Below, in pieces: positions 7,637 through 16,689 of a stretch of 47,485 bases of DNA. The notes under the pieces are model-generated. The model did not search any database. It was not told the origin of the DNA and saw only the letters and a list, made by a program, of their open reading frames with translations. The number at the start of each line of letters is the position of its first letter. Positions within the stretch are counted from its first letter, which is position 1. Source of the DNA: Ruminococcaceae bacterium UBA1417 (GTDB lineage Bacteria; Bacillota; Clostridia; Oscillospirales; Acutalibacteraceae); NCBI GenBank assembly GCA_002305575.1, contig DBPP01000018.1, positions 1 to 47,485 on the forward strand, written 5' to 3'. A program made the translations under genes and the position numbers.

Positions 7637-8158
7637 ATGTTCAAAAGCAAGCGATGGCTGGCACTTGCCGTCCTTCTCAGCCTTGCCGTTGCGGTACTGG
7701 CGGGCTGTGCGGCACCGGGCGAACGTCTGGCCGTAAAGTTGAAAGCAAAGATTGCGGTGGAGAGCTGCACGGTGGAATCAGACGATGCGCAACGCACCCA
7801 GCTGACCGCCACCGTCTCCCTGCCGGACTACAGCGCCTACATGCTGGACTGCCTTGCGGAAGCGGAACGCACGGCCAAAGATGAAAATGACTTTGAGGAA
7901 AAGCTGTACGCGCTGGTGCTGGACGCCGCTGCCGACGCGCCGGACAGCGCGACGCGCGAAATTGCGGTCGATCTGACCGCCCTGGACGACGGCAAAGCCC
8001 CGGAGGACTGGACGGAAACGGAGCTGGACGCGGCGGCCCGCGATGCGGCCTTTGACGCCGAGGTCGAGGAATTCTGCCTTGCGCTGCTCACCGAAACGTA
8101 CCCCGCTGATTTCACGCCGGAGGACGGCGCTGCGGAAAGCGAGGCGAGCGCCGAATGA
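7637..8158 (+). CDS. Predicted lipoprotein, unknown function
   Basis: This 173-residue predicted lipoprotein has positive residues in FKSKRW, a hydrophobic core and the lipobox LAGC with Cys24. The ATG at 7637 follows AGGAGG by eight bases. The mature part is very acidic and Ala-rich, with no recognised motif apart from a helical stretch at about 60-95 (YMLDCLAEAERTAKDENDFE). Its TGA overlaps the ATG of the next gene in ATGA at 8155-8158, so the two products are probably made together and may interact at the cell surface. The pair has its own promoter and ends at a strong terminator. No family is recognised. Confidence 0.8.
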   Translation: MFKSKRWLALAVLLSLAVAVLAGCAAPGERLAVKLKAKIAVESCTVESDDAQRTQLTATVSLPDYSAYMLDCLAEAERTAKDENDFEEKLYALVLDAAADAPDSATREIAVDLTALDDGKAPEDWTETELDAAARDAAFDAEVEEFCLALLTETYPADFTPEDGAAESEASAE

Positions 8159-10455
8159 AACGAATTGCAACGCGCGTTACGGCGCTGGCGCTGAGCTTGC
8201 TGCTCCTCCTCGGCGCGCTGCCTGCGCCTGTGCGGGCGGACGAAGCGGCTGAAGCCGCATCATACCGTGCGGGTGTGTTCCAGCGCTACGAGGATTACAC
8301 CTACGGCGCCAACAACGATTTTTCCCTGCGCAATACCGCAAACTACGCGTACTGTGCCTGGGCCGATGACATCGAATCGCGCAGCGGCGCGGAAAAGGCC
8401 ATCCTCTGGGCCACACACAAGCTGCTGGGCAAGGAGCTGAACACCGACGCCTACATCAACTACCTGACGAAAATCCTTGCCATGCAGGAACGCGGCTTCA
8501 CGGAAACGCTCTCCGCACAGGCCGAATACACCGCGAAGGCCAACGCGGTCCAGCAGGCCATACAGCTCGGCAGCGTTTCGTTTTCGGCCGTGCTCGATAT
8601 GGGCGTGCTGGAAAAGGCCGCCAAAACACTGAAATCGCTCGGCGCGGGCATTGATTTGTTTAAAAGCGCCTCCGCCACTGTGTCGAACGTCTCCCAGGCG
8701 CTGGTGCTGCTGCATTTCAGCGAAAGCTATGAGCAAAAGCTGGCGCTGCTCGAGGCCATCCGCGACAACACGGACGACAAGGCGCTGAAGGAGGCTGCCG
8801 AGGCGCTCATCGGCACGGCGACGCTGGAATTCTCCTACTTTGTGGAGCAGTTCGCACAAAACGCCTTCGGCGACTATGCGAGCTTTACGCTGAATCTGAA
8901 CGGCGCCTACGACTTCTCCGAACTGCTCGAAATGGCGGCCACGGAGCTCGCCGACAAATTTGAGCCGTGGGCCAAGTTTGTTTTGACCGGCGGCGAAGAT
9001 ATGGCGGTGGCGCGCCTCGCCGCATTGCCGAAGGCCGCGCTGTACGGCGTCGGGAAATTTGCCGCGGCGGCTTCCTACATCAAGGCCGGCTTTTCGATCG
9101 GCGGCGCGGTAATGGCGCTGTTTTTCGCGGATGACGTGGAGCTTTTCCGGGAAATGAAGGCCATGGATGTAACCGGCAACGCGCTGAGCGCGGCGCTTGA
9201 ACAGCTTTCCGACACCATCGACAACAGCGACGGCGACGAAAAATACGCGGCGATCCGCGATCTGGTCGCAGCGGGCCAGGGCCTTTGCTATGTGCGCCTG
9301 CGCGGCGAATACTGCGCGGTGGAGTCCATCCGCGGCAAGGCGGCCGCGCCGGACAATCTGGATGAAATTTTCGGTCGAACGACCGATTTGCTCAATCGCT
9401 GCCACAACGCGCTCGCCCGCATCTTCCCCGAAGGGGAGCGGCAGGTGATTGTGACGGTCGACGAGGAGAACACCGCCGAGGCCGCCGCGGAAACCAGCAT
9501 CGCCCGAATACAGGTCTATGTGTCGGATAACCCCGAAACCGGGGAAAAAATCACCGCCAGCGAGGCGCTGACGACACTTTACGCGGACGCCGCCACCGAC
9601 CGCGACAACGCGATTGCGCAGGGCCGCCGCTATGCTTCGGGCTACCCTTACGACTACACGCTCAAACTCTTCGACGCGTACGCCACGTCCGGCGCGCTGA
9701 GTTTGCAGTTCATGGCTTCGGCCTACCTCGGCGGCGCGCACCCGATGAGCAGCCGATTCACCTACACGTTTGACCTCGAAACCGGTGCGCTGCTCACGCT
9801 CGCGGACCTGATCGACGACGAAAACGCGCAGGCCAAAGACAGCCTGATCAATGCGTTTACGCAGGCGCTGCGCAGCGAAATGCCCGACCTGCCCGACCCG
9901 GCGGGCAACATCCGCAGCGTGTTTGACGGCACACAGACGCAAACCTACTGGTACTTCACGCGCGACGGCCTGGCCATCACGTTCCCGCCGTACGCCATCG
10001 CGGCCTACGGCGCCGGCTACATCACCGCGCTGGTGCCGTACAACGCGCTGTACGGCCTTGTGGACGCGGCGTGGCTGCCGCTGGACCGCAGCAGCCAGAG
10101 CTTCCCCGCCGCGTGTAGCTTTTACCCACAGACGGAAGCGATCAGCTGCGGCGACTACACGAATTTCTATGGCACGGAATCGGCCTTCGGCGTCAGCGCC
10201 GACGGCGACGCGCTCGACGTGATCGCCGGCGAAGGCTACACCAGCGCGTATTCGACGTACCGCAACAACGTGCTGTTCTATGCGAATTTCCTGACCGCAT
10301 CGGACTTCGTCTGGCTGCCTGAAATCGAAGCGCAGACCTACATCATTGAGCACATCCAAAAGGTCGACCTGCAGAGCGAAGGCACACCGTTGGCGACGCT
10401 TTACACTGTGGAAAACGGCAGCTTCCTGGAAGAGACGGTCCAGCTGACCCAATAA
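8155..10455 (+). CDS. Secreted protein with C-terminal DUF3298 (RsiV-like) domain
   Basis: This 766-residue exported protein has a signal peptide at about 1-28 (cleavage near PVRADEA). Residues ~30-440 are mostly alpha-helical with no family I recognise and with hydrophobic stretches around 300-330. Residues ~500-690 match the DUF3298/DUF4163 fold of RsiV-type lysozyme-binding and PdaC-type proteins: SAYLGGAHP, FDLETGALLTLADLI, and YWYFTRDGLAITFPPYAIAAYGAG. The gene is translationally coupled to the preceding lipoprotein. By family analogy the C-domain could bind a glycan or a protein such as lysozyme, but there is no sigma factor or peptidoglycan deacetylase here. The exact role is unknown. 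Confidence 0.8.
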   Translation: MKRIATRVTALALSLLLLLGALPAPVRADEAAEAASYRAGVFQRYEDYTYGANNDFSLRNTANYAYCAWADDIESRSGAEKAILWATHKLLGKELNTDAYINYLTKILAMQERGFTETLSAQAEYTAKANAVQQAIQLGSVSFSAVLDMGVLEKAAKTLKSLGAGIDLFKSASATVSNVSQALVLLHFSESYEQKLALLEAIRDNTDDKALKEAAEALIGTATLEFSYFVEQFAQNAFGDYASFTLNLNGAYDFSELLEMAATELADKFEPWAKFVLTGGEDMAVARLAALPKAALYGVGKFAAAASYIKAGFSIGGAVMALFFADDVELFREMKAMDVTGNALSAALEQLSDTIDNSDGDEKYAAIRDLVAAGQGLCYVRLRGEYCAVESIRGKAAAPDNLDEIFGRTTDLLNRCHNALARIFPEGERQVIVTVDEENTAEAAAETSIARIQVYVSDNPETGEKITASEALTTLYADAATDRDNAIAQGRRYASGYPYDYTLKLFDAYATSGALSLQFMASAYLGGAHPMSSRFTYTFDLETGALLTLADLIDDENAQAKDSLINAFTQALRSEMPDLPDPAGNIRSVFDGTQTQTYWYFTRDGLAITFPPYAIAAYGAGYITALVPYNALYGLVDAAWLPLDRSSQSFPAACSFYPQTEAISCGDYTNFYGTESAFGVSADGDALDVIAGEGYTSAYSTYRNNVLFYANFLTASDFVWLPEIEAQTYIIEHIQKVDLQSEGTPLATLYTVENGSFLEETVQLTQ

Positions 10456-10471
10456 CCTCTTGTTTGTATAC

Positions 10472-10515
10472 AAAAACGCCTGTCCGCGGCACCAGTCTGC
10501 GGGCAGGCGTTTTTC
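10472..10515. terminator. Bidirectional terminator
   Basis: AAAAACGCCTG-T-CCGC pairs with GCGG-G-CAGGCGTTTTT around an 11-base loop. A- and T-runs flank both sides, so it can end the rightward DUF3298 operon and the leftward AraC gene. Confidence 0.85.
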
Positions 10516-10572
10516 GATCAATATAGTGGAAATAACCGTCAATCCGGTGGATGAAAACCCGTAAAAAAAGCT

Positions 10573-11436
10573 CTATGATGAGTAGGGAAACAGAAGGGAC
10601 GGCTGGTCGCGGAACTGCGTGCGAAACGCTTTGGGCGGGCAGCCGAAACGCTCGGTAAACAGCCGGTAAAACCGGCTCTGGCTGTTGAAGCCGCACAGAC
10701 CGCCCACGTCGATAACCGGCGTCTCGGTCGTCAGCAGAAGCTCTGCCGCAAGGCCGAGCCGCTTCGCGTTGATAAATGCCGTGGGCGTCGCGCCGAGATA
10801 CCGGCGGAACGAACGCGTCAGGTGTTCCTGCGACATATTGGCCAGCGCCACGAGCCGCGGCAGACCGGCAATGAAGTTTTCGGGCTCCTCCATTTTTTCA
10901 AGCAGCGCGGAAAACCACGGCGGCAGCTGGTGTTCGGGCGCAGGCGCCGTGAGGAACAGGCCTACGAGATACGGAAAAACGCTCAGCATATACCGGTATC
11001 CCGCCTCGCGGTCCTCCATACGCCCGCTTTGCAGCAGCTTGCGCTGCACGTCGCTGAGCGCCGTGCCGGAAAGCATACAGTGCGGGGGAAGCGCCGGCAC
11101 ATCGAATACGCTGCGCTCCACCCCGAGATACGCGCAGATGCGCAGAAAAAGCGTTTCGGGAATGCCGATGTCGATGATTTCAAAATCGTCGCTGTTGAAA
11201 AATTCATAGCGGTGGATGTCGCCCGGCCGGATCAGCACGAAAGAGCCTTCCGTCAGGAGTTGCGGCCGCCCGTTCACGGCGTGCACCGCGCTGCCCTTGG
11301 GCACGAGGAACAGCTCATAAAAATCGTGCGTATGAATTTTATAGGTACCCTGCACGCCAAACTGGTGCAACGCCCGCGCTCCATCGCGGCGCAGCTCATC
11401 CTCGGTATAGTGCAGGCGTACAATTTCTTCGCTCAC
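10573..11436 (-). CDS. AraC-family transcriptional regulator
   Basis: This is a 287-residue regulator. The N-terminal half is a cupin-like sensor (HTHDFYELFLVPKGS, then SFVLIRPGDIHRYEF). The C-terminal ~100 residues hold two helix-turn-helix motifs of the HTH_18 type (LANMSQEHLTRSFRRYLG, then VIDVGGLCGFNSQSRFYRLF). The start is a GTG at 11436 preceded by a purine-rich AAGGGGGGG. The gene is divergent from the glycyl radical enzyme operon with 100 bases between them, which strongly suggests that it controls that operon in response to the substrate. It has its own near-consensus promoter, whereas no good promoter is visible for the enzyme genes, as expected if they need activation. Confidence 0.9.
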   Translation of the reverse strand: MSEEIVRLHYTEDELRRDGARALHQFGVQGTYKIHTHDFYELFLVPKGSAVHAVNGRPQLLTEGSFVLIRPGDIHRYEFFNSDDFEIIDIGIPETLFLRICAYLGVERSVFDVPALPPHCMLSGTALSDVQRKLLQSGRMEDREAGYRYMLSVFPYLVGLFLTAPAPEHQLPPWFSALLEKMEEPENFIAGLPRLVALANMSQEHLTRSFRRYLGATPTAFINAKRLGLAAELLLTTETPVIDVGGLCGFNSQSRFYRLFTERFGCPPKAFRTQFRDQPSLLFPYSS

Positions 11437-11462
11437 CGCGATCCCCCCCTTAAACCAACTTC

Positions 11463-11491
11463 ATTATAGGCAGTTCGCGGAGAAAAAGCAA
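11463..11491 (-). promoter_or_regulatory. Promoter of the AraC-family gene
   Basis: Minus strand: -35 TTGCTT (11491-11486), 17-bp spacer, -10 TATAAT (11468-11463). The rest of the 100-base divergent region shows no comparable rightward promoter. Confidence 0.65.
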
Positions 11492-11536
11492 GGCTCCGCA
11501 TCAATAAAAGAGAATTTCAGACTGGAGGTTCCACGC

Positions 11537-13789
11537 ATGTTCAAAAGCAATCTGGAAAAGCTGCGCAACGCCATCGCGTTCACGCGCATTTATAAGGAAA
11601 ACAGCGATGACATCTACATCCGCGAGGCCAAATGCCTCGATTTCCAGCTGCGCCACATCCTGGTGCCGCTCGATGAAAACGACGGCATCGCCGGCCGCTA
11701 CGAACACGACTTCGCCGGCTTCACCTCGCAGGTCGGCGGCTACTCGGCGCAGATCGGCTGCTGCTACACGTATTATTTCGACGAGTTTGACTTCCTGCTC
11801 GCGATGCGCGAATATGAGGATCAGCTCACCGAGGCCGAAAAATCCGAACTCGCGACCGTGCACATGTTCTGGCACGAGGAGACCACGGCGCGCAAGCTGG
11901 ACATTGCGTTTGCAAAGCGCTACGGCTATGTGCCGCCGAAGGGCTATCAGGGCGCGGGCGCCGGCAACTGCGACTGCCGCGTGGCCGGCACGAACCTCGA
12001 TTTCGAAAAGCTGATTGCGCTTGGCTTCGATGGTCTTGACCGCGAGATCGACGCCGCCGCCGAGAAAAACGGCGCCTCTTCGTTTTACACGGCCCTCAAG
12101 ATGTGGATTGAAAGCCTGCGCGGCGCGTGCGCGCGCTACCGTGCGCAGGCGATCGCTCTGAGCGAAAGTGTACAGAGCGAACCGGCCCGGCGGCGGTTTG
12201 CTGCGCTGGCGGACGCGTTGCTCGCGATCCAGCACAACCCGCCGAAAACCTTCCTCGAGGGCGTGCAGCTGATGTGGATCTATTCGGTCAGCTCCGACCT
12301 GATGAACTACAGCCGCATGGACGACTACCTCGGCGGGTTGTACGTCGCCGACCTCGAGGCCGGCCGCATCACCGAAGAGGACGCGGTGCAGATCATTCTC
12401 GCGCTCTACAAGCATTTTAAGGAGATCAACAAAATCCACGACTGCCGCGTGATCATCGGCGGTCTCGGCCGCCGTCGCCCCGAAGCGGCGGATCGCCTTG
12501 CCATTGTCATCATGGAGGCCTCCCGCCGGTTCCGCGAGGTCGTGCCGCAGCTCACGCTGCGCTACTACAGCGGCATGGATGAGGCTGTGTTCCAAAAGGC
12601 CATGGAAGTCAACGCTGAGGGCACCACGTTCCCGATCATCTACTCCGACGACACGAACATCCCGGCCATTGAGAAGGTCTACGGCGTTTCCCGCGAGGAG
12701 GCCGAGCAGTACGTCCCCTTTGGCTGCGGCGAGTATGTCCTCGTCGGCCGCAGCGTCGGCACGCCGAACAACGGCATCAACGCGCTTAAGGCGCTTGAAA
12801 TTGCGCTGCACAACGGCCTCGACAAATTCCAGAATGTCCGCTGCGGCGTGCAAACCGGCCCGCTCTCGACGTTGGATACGTTTGAAAAGCTGTACGACGC
12901 CGTGCTCGCGCAGCTGCGGCCGATCATCGAACAGTTTGCGGTGCACAAATACCTGAACTACGCGGTTGCCGGCGAAAACGCGCCGTACCTGCACCTGAGC
13001 CTGCTGCTCGACGACTGCATCGCGCGCGGCAAGCCGGTCTTCGAGGGCGGCGTGCGCTACCTGAACGCCTCGAGCGAAATGTTCGGCATCATCAGCTGCG
13101 CCGACAGCCTCACAGCGATCAAGACGCTCGTCTACGAGCAGAAACGCATGACACTCGAGGAACTTGTCCATATCCTCGACTGCGACTTCGAGGGCTACGA
13201 CGCGGAACGCAAGCTTTGCCTGGACGCGCCGAAATACGGCAATGACGACGACGCGGCCGACGCCATGGCGGCGCGCCTGTTTACCGACCTCGCCGACCTG
13301 ACGATCGAGGCGGGCAAGGCGGCCGGTCTCGACCATTACAACATCGTCAGCGTCAACAACTCGATGAGCGCGGAATGGGGCAGCCTGTGCGAAGCCTCAG
13401 CCTGCGGCAGAAAGCGCGGCAGCGCCATGGCAAACGGCAACGGCCCGTCGATCGGCGCGGACAAAAACGGCATCACGGCGCTGCTCAACTCGATGTCCAA
13501 GTTTGACAACACCAAGCATGTGGGCGTCATCAACAACGTGCGCTTCACAAAGGAACTCTTCTCCGGCTCCATGGATAAGGTTGGCGCGGTGCTCAAGGCC
13601 TTTTATGAAAACGGCGGCGTACAGACAAACCTCTGCGTCGTCGGACGGGACGACCTCGAAAATGCGATGGTACACCCCGAAAATTACCAGAACCTGCTCG
13701 TGCGCATCGGCGGCTTCAGCGCGCGTTTCGTCACGCTGACACCGGTCGTGCAGCGCGAGATCATCGAGCGCACCACCTACGGCGCATGA
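11537..13789 (+). CDS. Glycyl radical enzyme, PFL-like family, substrate unknown
   Basis: This 750-residue glycyl radical enzyme belongs to the pyruvate formate-lyase-like superfamily. The glycyl radical loop is RIGGFS near the C-terminus, with Gly726 the expected radical carrier. The thiyl radical Cys is Cys397 in FGCGEYV, with Glu399 two residues on as in the eliminating and dehydrating members (Cys-x-Glu) and without the paired Cys-Cys of true PFL. The protein is somewhat shorter than the usual 780-850 residues. Downstream is its own activase (25-bp gap) and upstream a divergent AraC regulator, so this is a self-contained inducible pathway module. No microcompartment, aldehyde dehydrogenase or transporter gene adjoins it, so the substrate cannot be named. 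The enzyme must work anaerobically in the cytoplasm. Confidence 0.93.
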   Translation: MFKSNLEKLRNAIAFTRIYKENSDDIYIREAKCLDFQLRHILVPLDENDGIAGRYEHDFAGFTSQVGGYSAQIGCCYTYYFDEFDFLLAMREYEDQLTEAEKSELATVHMFWHEETTARKLDIAFAKRYGYVPPKGYQGAGAGNCDCRVAGTNLDFEKLIALGFDGLDREIDAAAEKNGASSFYTALKMWIESLRGACARYRAQAIALSESVQSEPARRRFAALADALLAIQHNPPKTFLEGVQLMWIYSVSSDLMNYSRMDDYLGGLYVADLEAGRITEEDAVQIILALYKHFKEINKIHDCRVIIGGLGRRRPEAADRLAIVIMEASRRFREVVPQLTLRYYSGMDEAVFQKAMEVNAEGTTFPIIYSDDTNIPAIEKVYGVSREEAEQYVPFGCGEYVLVGRSVGTPNNGINALKALEIALHNGLDKFQNVRCGVQTGPLSTLDTFEKLYDAVLAQLRPIIEQFAVHKYLNYAVAGENAPYLHLSLLLDDCIARGKPVFEGGVRYLNASSEMFGIISCADSLTAIKTLVYEQKRMTLEELVHILDCDFEGYDAERKLCLDAPKYGNDDDAADAMAARLFTDLADLTIEAGKAAGLDHYNIVSVNNSMSAEWGSLCEASACGRKRGSAMANGNGPSIGADKNGITALLNSMSKFDNTKHVGVINNVRFTKELFSGSMDKVGAVLKAFYENGGVQTNLCVVGRDDLENAMVHPENYQNLLVRIGGFSARFVTLTPVVQREIIERTTYGA

Positions 13790-13814
13790 CAGCGCAACCG
13801 CAGAAGGAGTCCCG

Positions 13815-14693
13815 ATGAACAGCTTGATTTTTGACATTCAGCGCTTTTGCGTCTACGATGGGCCGGGCATCCGCACCACCGTGTTTTTCAAGGGCTGCAA
13901 CATGCGCTGCGCCTGGTGCCACAACCCGGAGAGCTTCTCCACAGCGCCGGAGCTTTTGTACCGCGCGGAAAAGTGTGTGTCCTGCGGCGCGTGCGCGGCG
14001 GTATGCCCGCACGGCGCCCATACCTTCGACGACACGGGCATCCACCATTTGGACCGCGCCAAATGCACCGCCTGCGGCGCGTGCGCGGCGGCGTGCCCGA
14101 ACGGCGCGCTGGAGCTTTCCGGCCGTGAAATGACGGCGGACGAGGTGCTCGCTGTAATTGAAAAAGACAAAAAGTACTATGCGTCCTCGGGCGGCGGCGT
14201 CACATTTTCGGGCGGCGAGGCTTCCTTACACTTTGACCTGCTCGTTTCGCTGCTCGAGGGATGCCGCGCACGCGGCATCCACACAGCGCTCGAAACAAAT
14301 GGGCTGGTGCCGCCCGAGCGCCTGCAAACGCTGCTCCCGCTCGTCGACCTGTTTTTGCTCGACTACAAGCATTCGGATCCGGTCGAACACCGCCGCTGGA
14401 CCGGTGCGCCGCTCGAGCCGGTGCTTGAAACGCTCCGGGCACTGGACCGCGCGGGCGCCCATGTGGCGTTGCGCTGTCCCATCATTCCGGGCGTCAACGA
14501 CACGGACGCGCACTTTGCAGCCATCCGCGCGCTCAAAAAGCAGTACGGCTGCATCGAATCCGCCGAGATCATGGCCTACCATGACATCGGCAAAACAAAG
14601 TGGGACGCGCTGGGCGTCCCCTACACGCTCGCGGCGCTTAAAACCGTTTCGCCCGAGCTCAAGCGCCGCTGGATGGCGCAGATCGCCGACTAA
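13815..14693 (+). CDS. Glycyl radical enzyme activase (radical SAM)
   Basis: This 292-residue activating enzyme uses S-adenosylmethionine and a 4Fe-4S cluster to put the radical on the partner glycine. The cluster site is Cys28-x3-Cys32-x2-Cys35 in GCNMRCAWCHNPE. A bacterial ferredoxin-like insert follows, with two CxxCxxCxxxCP motifs (Cys54/57/60/64 and Cys84/87/90/94), the layout of activases for the non-PFL glycyl radical enzymes. GGGVTFSGGEA is the SAM-binding GGE motif. AGGAGT lies seven bases before the ATG. It is in an operon with the glycyl radical enzyme, its evident substrate, and ends at a strong hairpin. Confidence 0.95.
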   Translation: MNSLIFDIQRFCVYDGPGIRTTVFFKGCNMRCAWCHNPESFSTAPELLYRAEKCVSCGACAAVCPHGAHTFDDTGIHHLDRAKCTACGACAAACPNGALELSGREMTADEVLAVIEKDKKYYASSGGGVTFSGGEASLHFDLLVSLLEGCRARGIHTALETNGLVPPERLQTLLPLVDLFLLDYKHSDPVEHRRWTGAPLEPVLETLRALDRAGAHVALRCPIIPGVNDTDAHFAAIRALKKQYGCIESAEIMAYHDIGKTKWDALGVPYTLAALKTVSPELKRRWMAQIAD

Positions 14694-14724
14694 ACCGGCA
14701 TTTTGGGGAATTATTCAATAACAC

Positions 14725-14757
14725 GGCGCGCCGCAGGGGGAATTCCTGCGGCGCGCC
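14725..14757 (+). terminator. Terminator hairpin after the glycyl radical operon
   Basis: A perfect 13-bp stem, GGCGCGCCGCAGG / CCTGCGGCGCGCC, with a seven-base loop, followed a little later by a short T-run (14761-14765). It is very stable, with a weak T-tract. Confidence 0.7.
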
Positions 14758-14787
14758 CGTATTTTCCCGGAAAATACAGGAAATAAT

Positions 14788-14816
14788 TTGACAGATTTTG
14801 CGGAATACTGTATGCT
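14788..14816 (+). promoter_or_regulatory. Sigma-A promoter of the zinc-ribbon protein gene
   Basis: Consensus -35 TTGACA (14788-14793), 17-bp spacer and -10 TATGCT (14811-14816), 32 bases before the ATG at 14849. AAAAGGAGG follows at a proper distance from the start. Confidence 0.75.
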
Positions 14817-14848
14817 AAAGGTATCTATCCCAAAAAGGAGGACAGCCT

Positions 14849-16633
14849 ATGTTTTGCATATATTGCGGTGCTACGCTGCCCGAAGGCGCGACCAAATGCG
14901 ACCTGTGCGGCAACGCGGTCATCCTGTCCACACCGGATACCGCCCGCAGCGATGATACGCCGAAAAAGCCGGCAGCCGGCGATCCGCCGACCGCGCCGGA
15001 ACATCCCTCGGAAAGCGTTCCCACAGAGGCAGGCGCGGTCGAAGAAGCGTCGGAAGGCACATCCGCCAACGAAGTCGAAAGCGCATCGGAAAGCGCGCCG
15101 GCCCCGGCGGCTGAACCTCAACCGGAAAACGAGCCGCCTGAAGCGGACGATTTTCCGGAAGAGCTCTCCTCGGGCGAACAGCTTCCCGATTCGCAGCCGC
15201 CCGTATACCGCGAGGGCTACAGCCTTGCCCCGAACGACGCCGTCCCCTATGCGGACCGTTACGTCTACGAGGAATACGACGACGACCGGCCGCGCAAAAA
15301 GCGCTCGCTCAAATGGCTTTGGATTACACTGCCGATTGTAGCGGCCATTACCGCAACGGTTGTCGGCATTGCCATATGGTTCAACGCGCCGATGCAGCAG
15401 CTGACGCGCGCGCTCGACGCCAACGACTACGATACCGTAACGCAGATGCTGCCGCAGCTTTCTGAGGAAGAGCTGCGCGGCATGGCGAGCGAGATGGAAA
15501 CGTATGCGGAGACGGTGATCGAGCGCTACAACCAGGGCGAATCCGACTACACGAGCGCCTACGAGCTGCTCGACCGCCTGCGCCGCCTGTTTCCCGACAG
15601 CGGGCTGGACGATACCGTAAGCCGCATCGAAGCGCTGAAAGCATCGAAGGACGCATTCCGGGAGGCGCAGACGCTTGAAAAGAACGGCGAAATCGTCGGC
15701 GCGATCACCCAATACGGGCTTGTAATCCCGGAAGACAACAACTACGAGACGGCGCAAACGCAGATTGAAGCGGTTAAGGCGGCCTACAAGCAGCAGGTGC
15801 TCGATGAGGCGCAGGCGTTGGTCGATAAAAAGGATTACCGCGGCGCAGAGGCCGCCCTGCTCAACAGCAGCGATGTGCTCGGCGATGACGCCGATATCCA
15901 GGCAAAGCTCGAGGAACTCAAGCAGGCCGAGCTGGACGACTACGTGGAAGGCCTGCTCGAGACGGCGCAGGGCTTTGTGGATGAAGGCGATTTTGCTGGC
16001 GCCATCCAGCTTTTGGAGGACGCCACCAAAGAGGACAAACGGCTGACCCAGCAGATCGAATCGTACAAGCAGCAGTACAAGGAGAAGGTGCTCGAGGAAG
16101 CTGCCGGCTATGCGGACAACAGCGATTACGAGGGCGCCGTGGCCGCGCTCGAAAAGTCGAAGGATTTGCTCGGCGACGACGCGGATATTGCCGCGAAAAT
16201 TGCGGAATATGAGGCGCTGTACCCGGTGCTTTTGACCGATCTTTCGCCCAGCGGCGGCATGGACTGCGCGACCGGCTGGACCGCGACAGACGCTTCGGGC
16301 AACAGCTATGGCAGCGGCCTGAGCTTTGCACTGTACCCGGTCATCCAGAAAACGGTGGAGACCGAATATGCGCCGGCCGGCCAGTACCGGCGGTTGACCG
16401 GCACATGGGTCATCGAGAGCGACAGCGCGGACGACTTTTTTGCCACCGTGCGCGTCTATGTGGACGGTTCGCTGCAATACGAGGTGACCTCCCTCACCCG
16501 CACAGGTTCACCGACCGAAATGAATCTGGTGATCAACAACGCGCAGACCGTGCGCATCGAGGTGGAGGGCAGCTTTGGCTCACTGCGTTCCACCGGGTAC
16601 GTTTATCTCGCAGACGCCACCTTCCGCAACTGA
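14849..16633 (+). CDS. Zinc-ribbon membrane protein with TPR-like repeats and NPCBM-like C-domain
   Basis: This 594-residue protein has a clear modular layout. Residues 1-24 are a zinc ribbon with Cys3, Cys6, Cys17 and Cys20. Residues ~25-145 are an acidic, Pro/Ala/Glu-rich disordered linker. One membrane helix lies at about 153-175 after a KKRSLK basic patch, placing the ribbon in the cytoplasm and the rest outside. Residues ~185-460 are helical TPR-like repeats, three with the theme DYxGAxxALxxSxDxLGDDADI. Residues ~465-594 are beta-rich and resemble an NPCBM carbohydrate-binding module (TGTWVIESDSADDFFATVRVYVDG). It is a single gene between its own promoter and a terminator. It may link a cytoplasmic signal or partner to a cell-wall glycan; that role is inferred. 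Confidence 0.85.
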   Translation: MFCIYCGATLPEGATKCDLCGNAVILSTPDTARSDDTPKKPAAGDPPTAPEHPSESVPTEAGAVEEASEGTSANEVESASESAPAPAAEPQPENEPPEADDFPEELSSGEQLPDSQPPVYREGYSLAPNDAVPYADRYVYEEYDDDRPRKKRSLKWLWITLPIVAAITATVVGIAIWFNAPMQQLTRALDANDYDTVTQMLPQLSEEELRGMASEMETYAETVIERYNQGESDYTSAYELLDRLRRLFPDSGLDDTVSRIEALKASKDAFREAQTLEKNGEIVGAITQYGLVIPEDNNYETAQTQIEAVKAAYKQQVLDEAQALVDKKDYRGAEAALLNSSDVLGDDADIQAKLEELKQAELDDYVEGLLETAQGFVDEGDFAGAIQLLEDATKEDKRLTQQIESYKQQYKEKVLEEAAGYADNSDYEGAVAALEKSKDLLGDDADIAAKIAEYEALYPVLLTDLSPSGGMDCATGWTATDASGNSYGSGLSFALYPVIQKTVETEYAPAGQYRRLTGTWVIESDSADDFFATVRVYVDGSLQYEVTSLTRTGSPTEMNLVINNAQTVRIEVEGSFGSLRSTGYVYLADATFRN

Positions 16634-16650
16634 ACAGAAACCCGTATAAC

Positions 16651-16689
16651 AAAAGGAAGCATCCCGCAATCGCAGGATGCTTCCTTTTT
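16651..16689. terminator. Bidirectional terminator
   Basis: AAAAGGAAGCATCC pairs with GGATGCTTCCTTTTT around a ten-base loop. It ends the rightward zinc-ribbon gene, and the leftward Nudix gene whose stop codon falls in its T-run. Confidence 0.9.

Noticed and set aside
8260..10542. A 760-codon minus-strand frame opposite the DUF3298 gene
   Set aside because: The plus-strand frame has a signal peptide, ribosome coupling and a domain match; the antisense frame has none.
11501..13336. A 611-codon minus-strand frame opposite the glycyl radical enzyme
   Set aside because: It lies antisense to a gene with complete catalytic motifs and has no features of its own.
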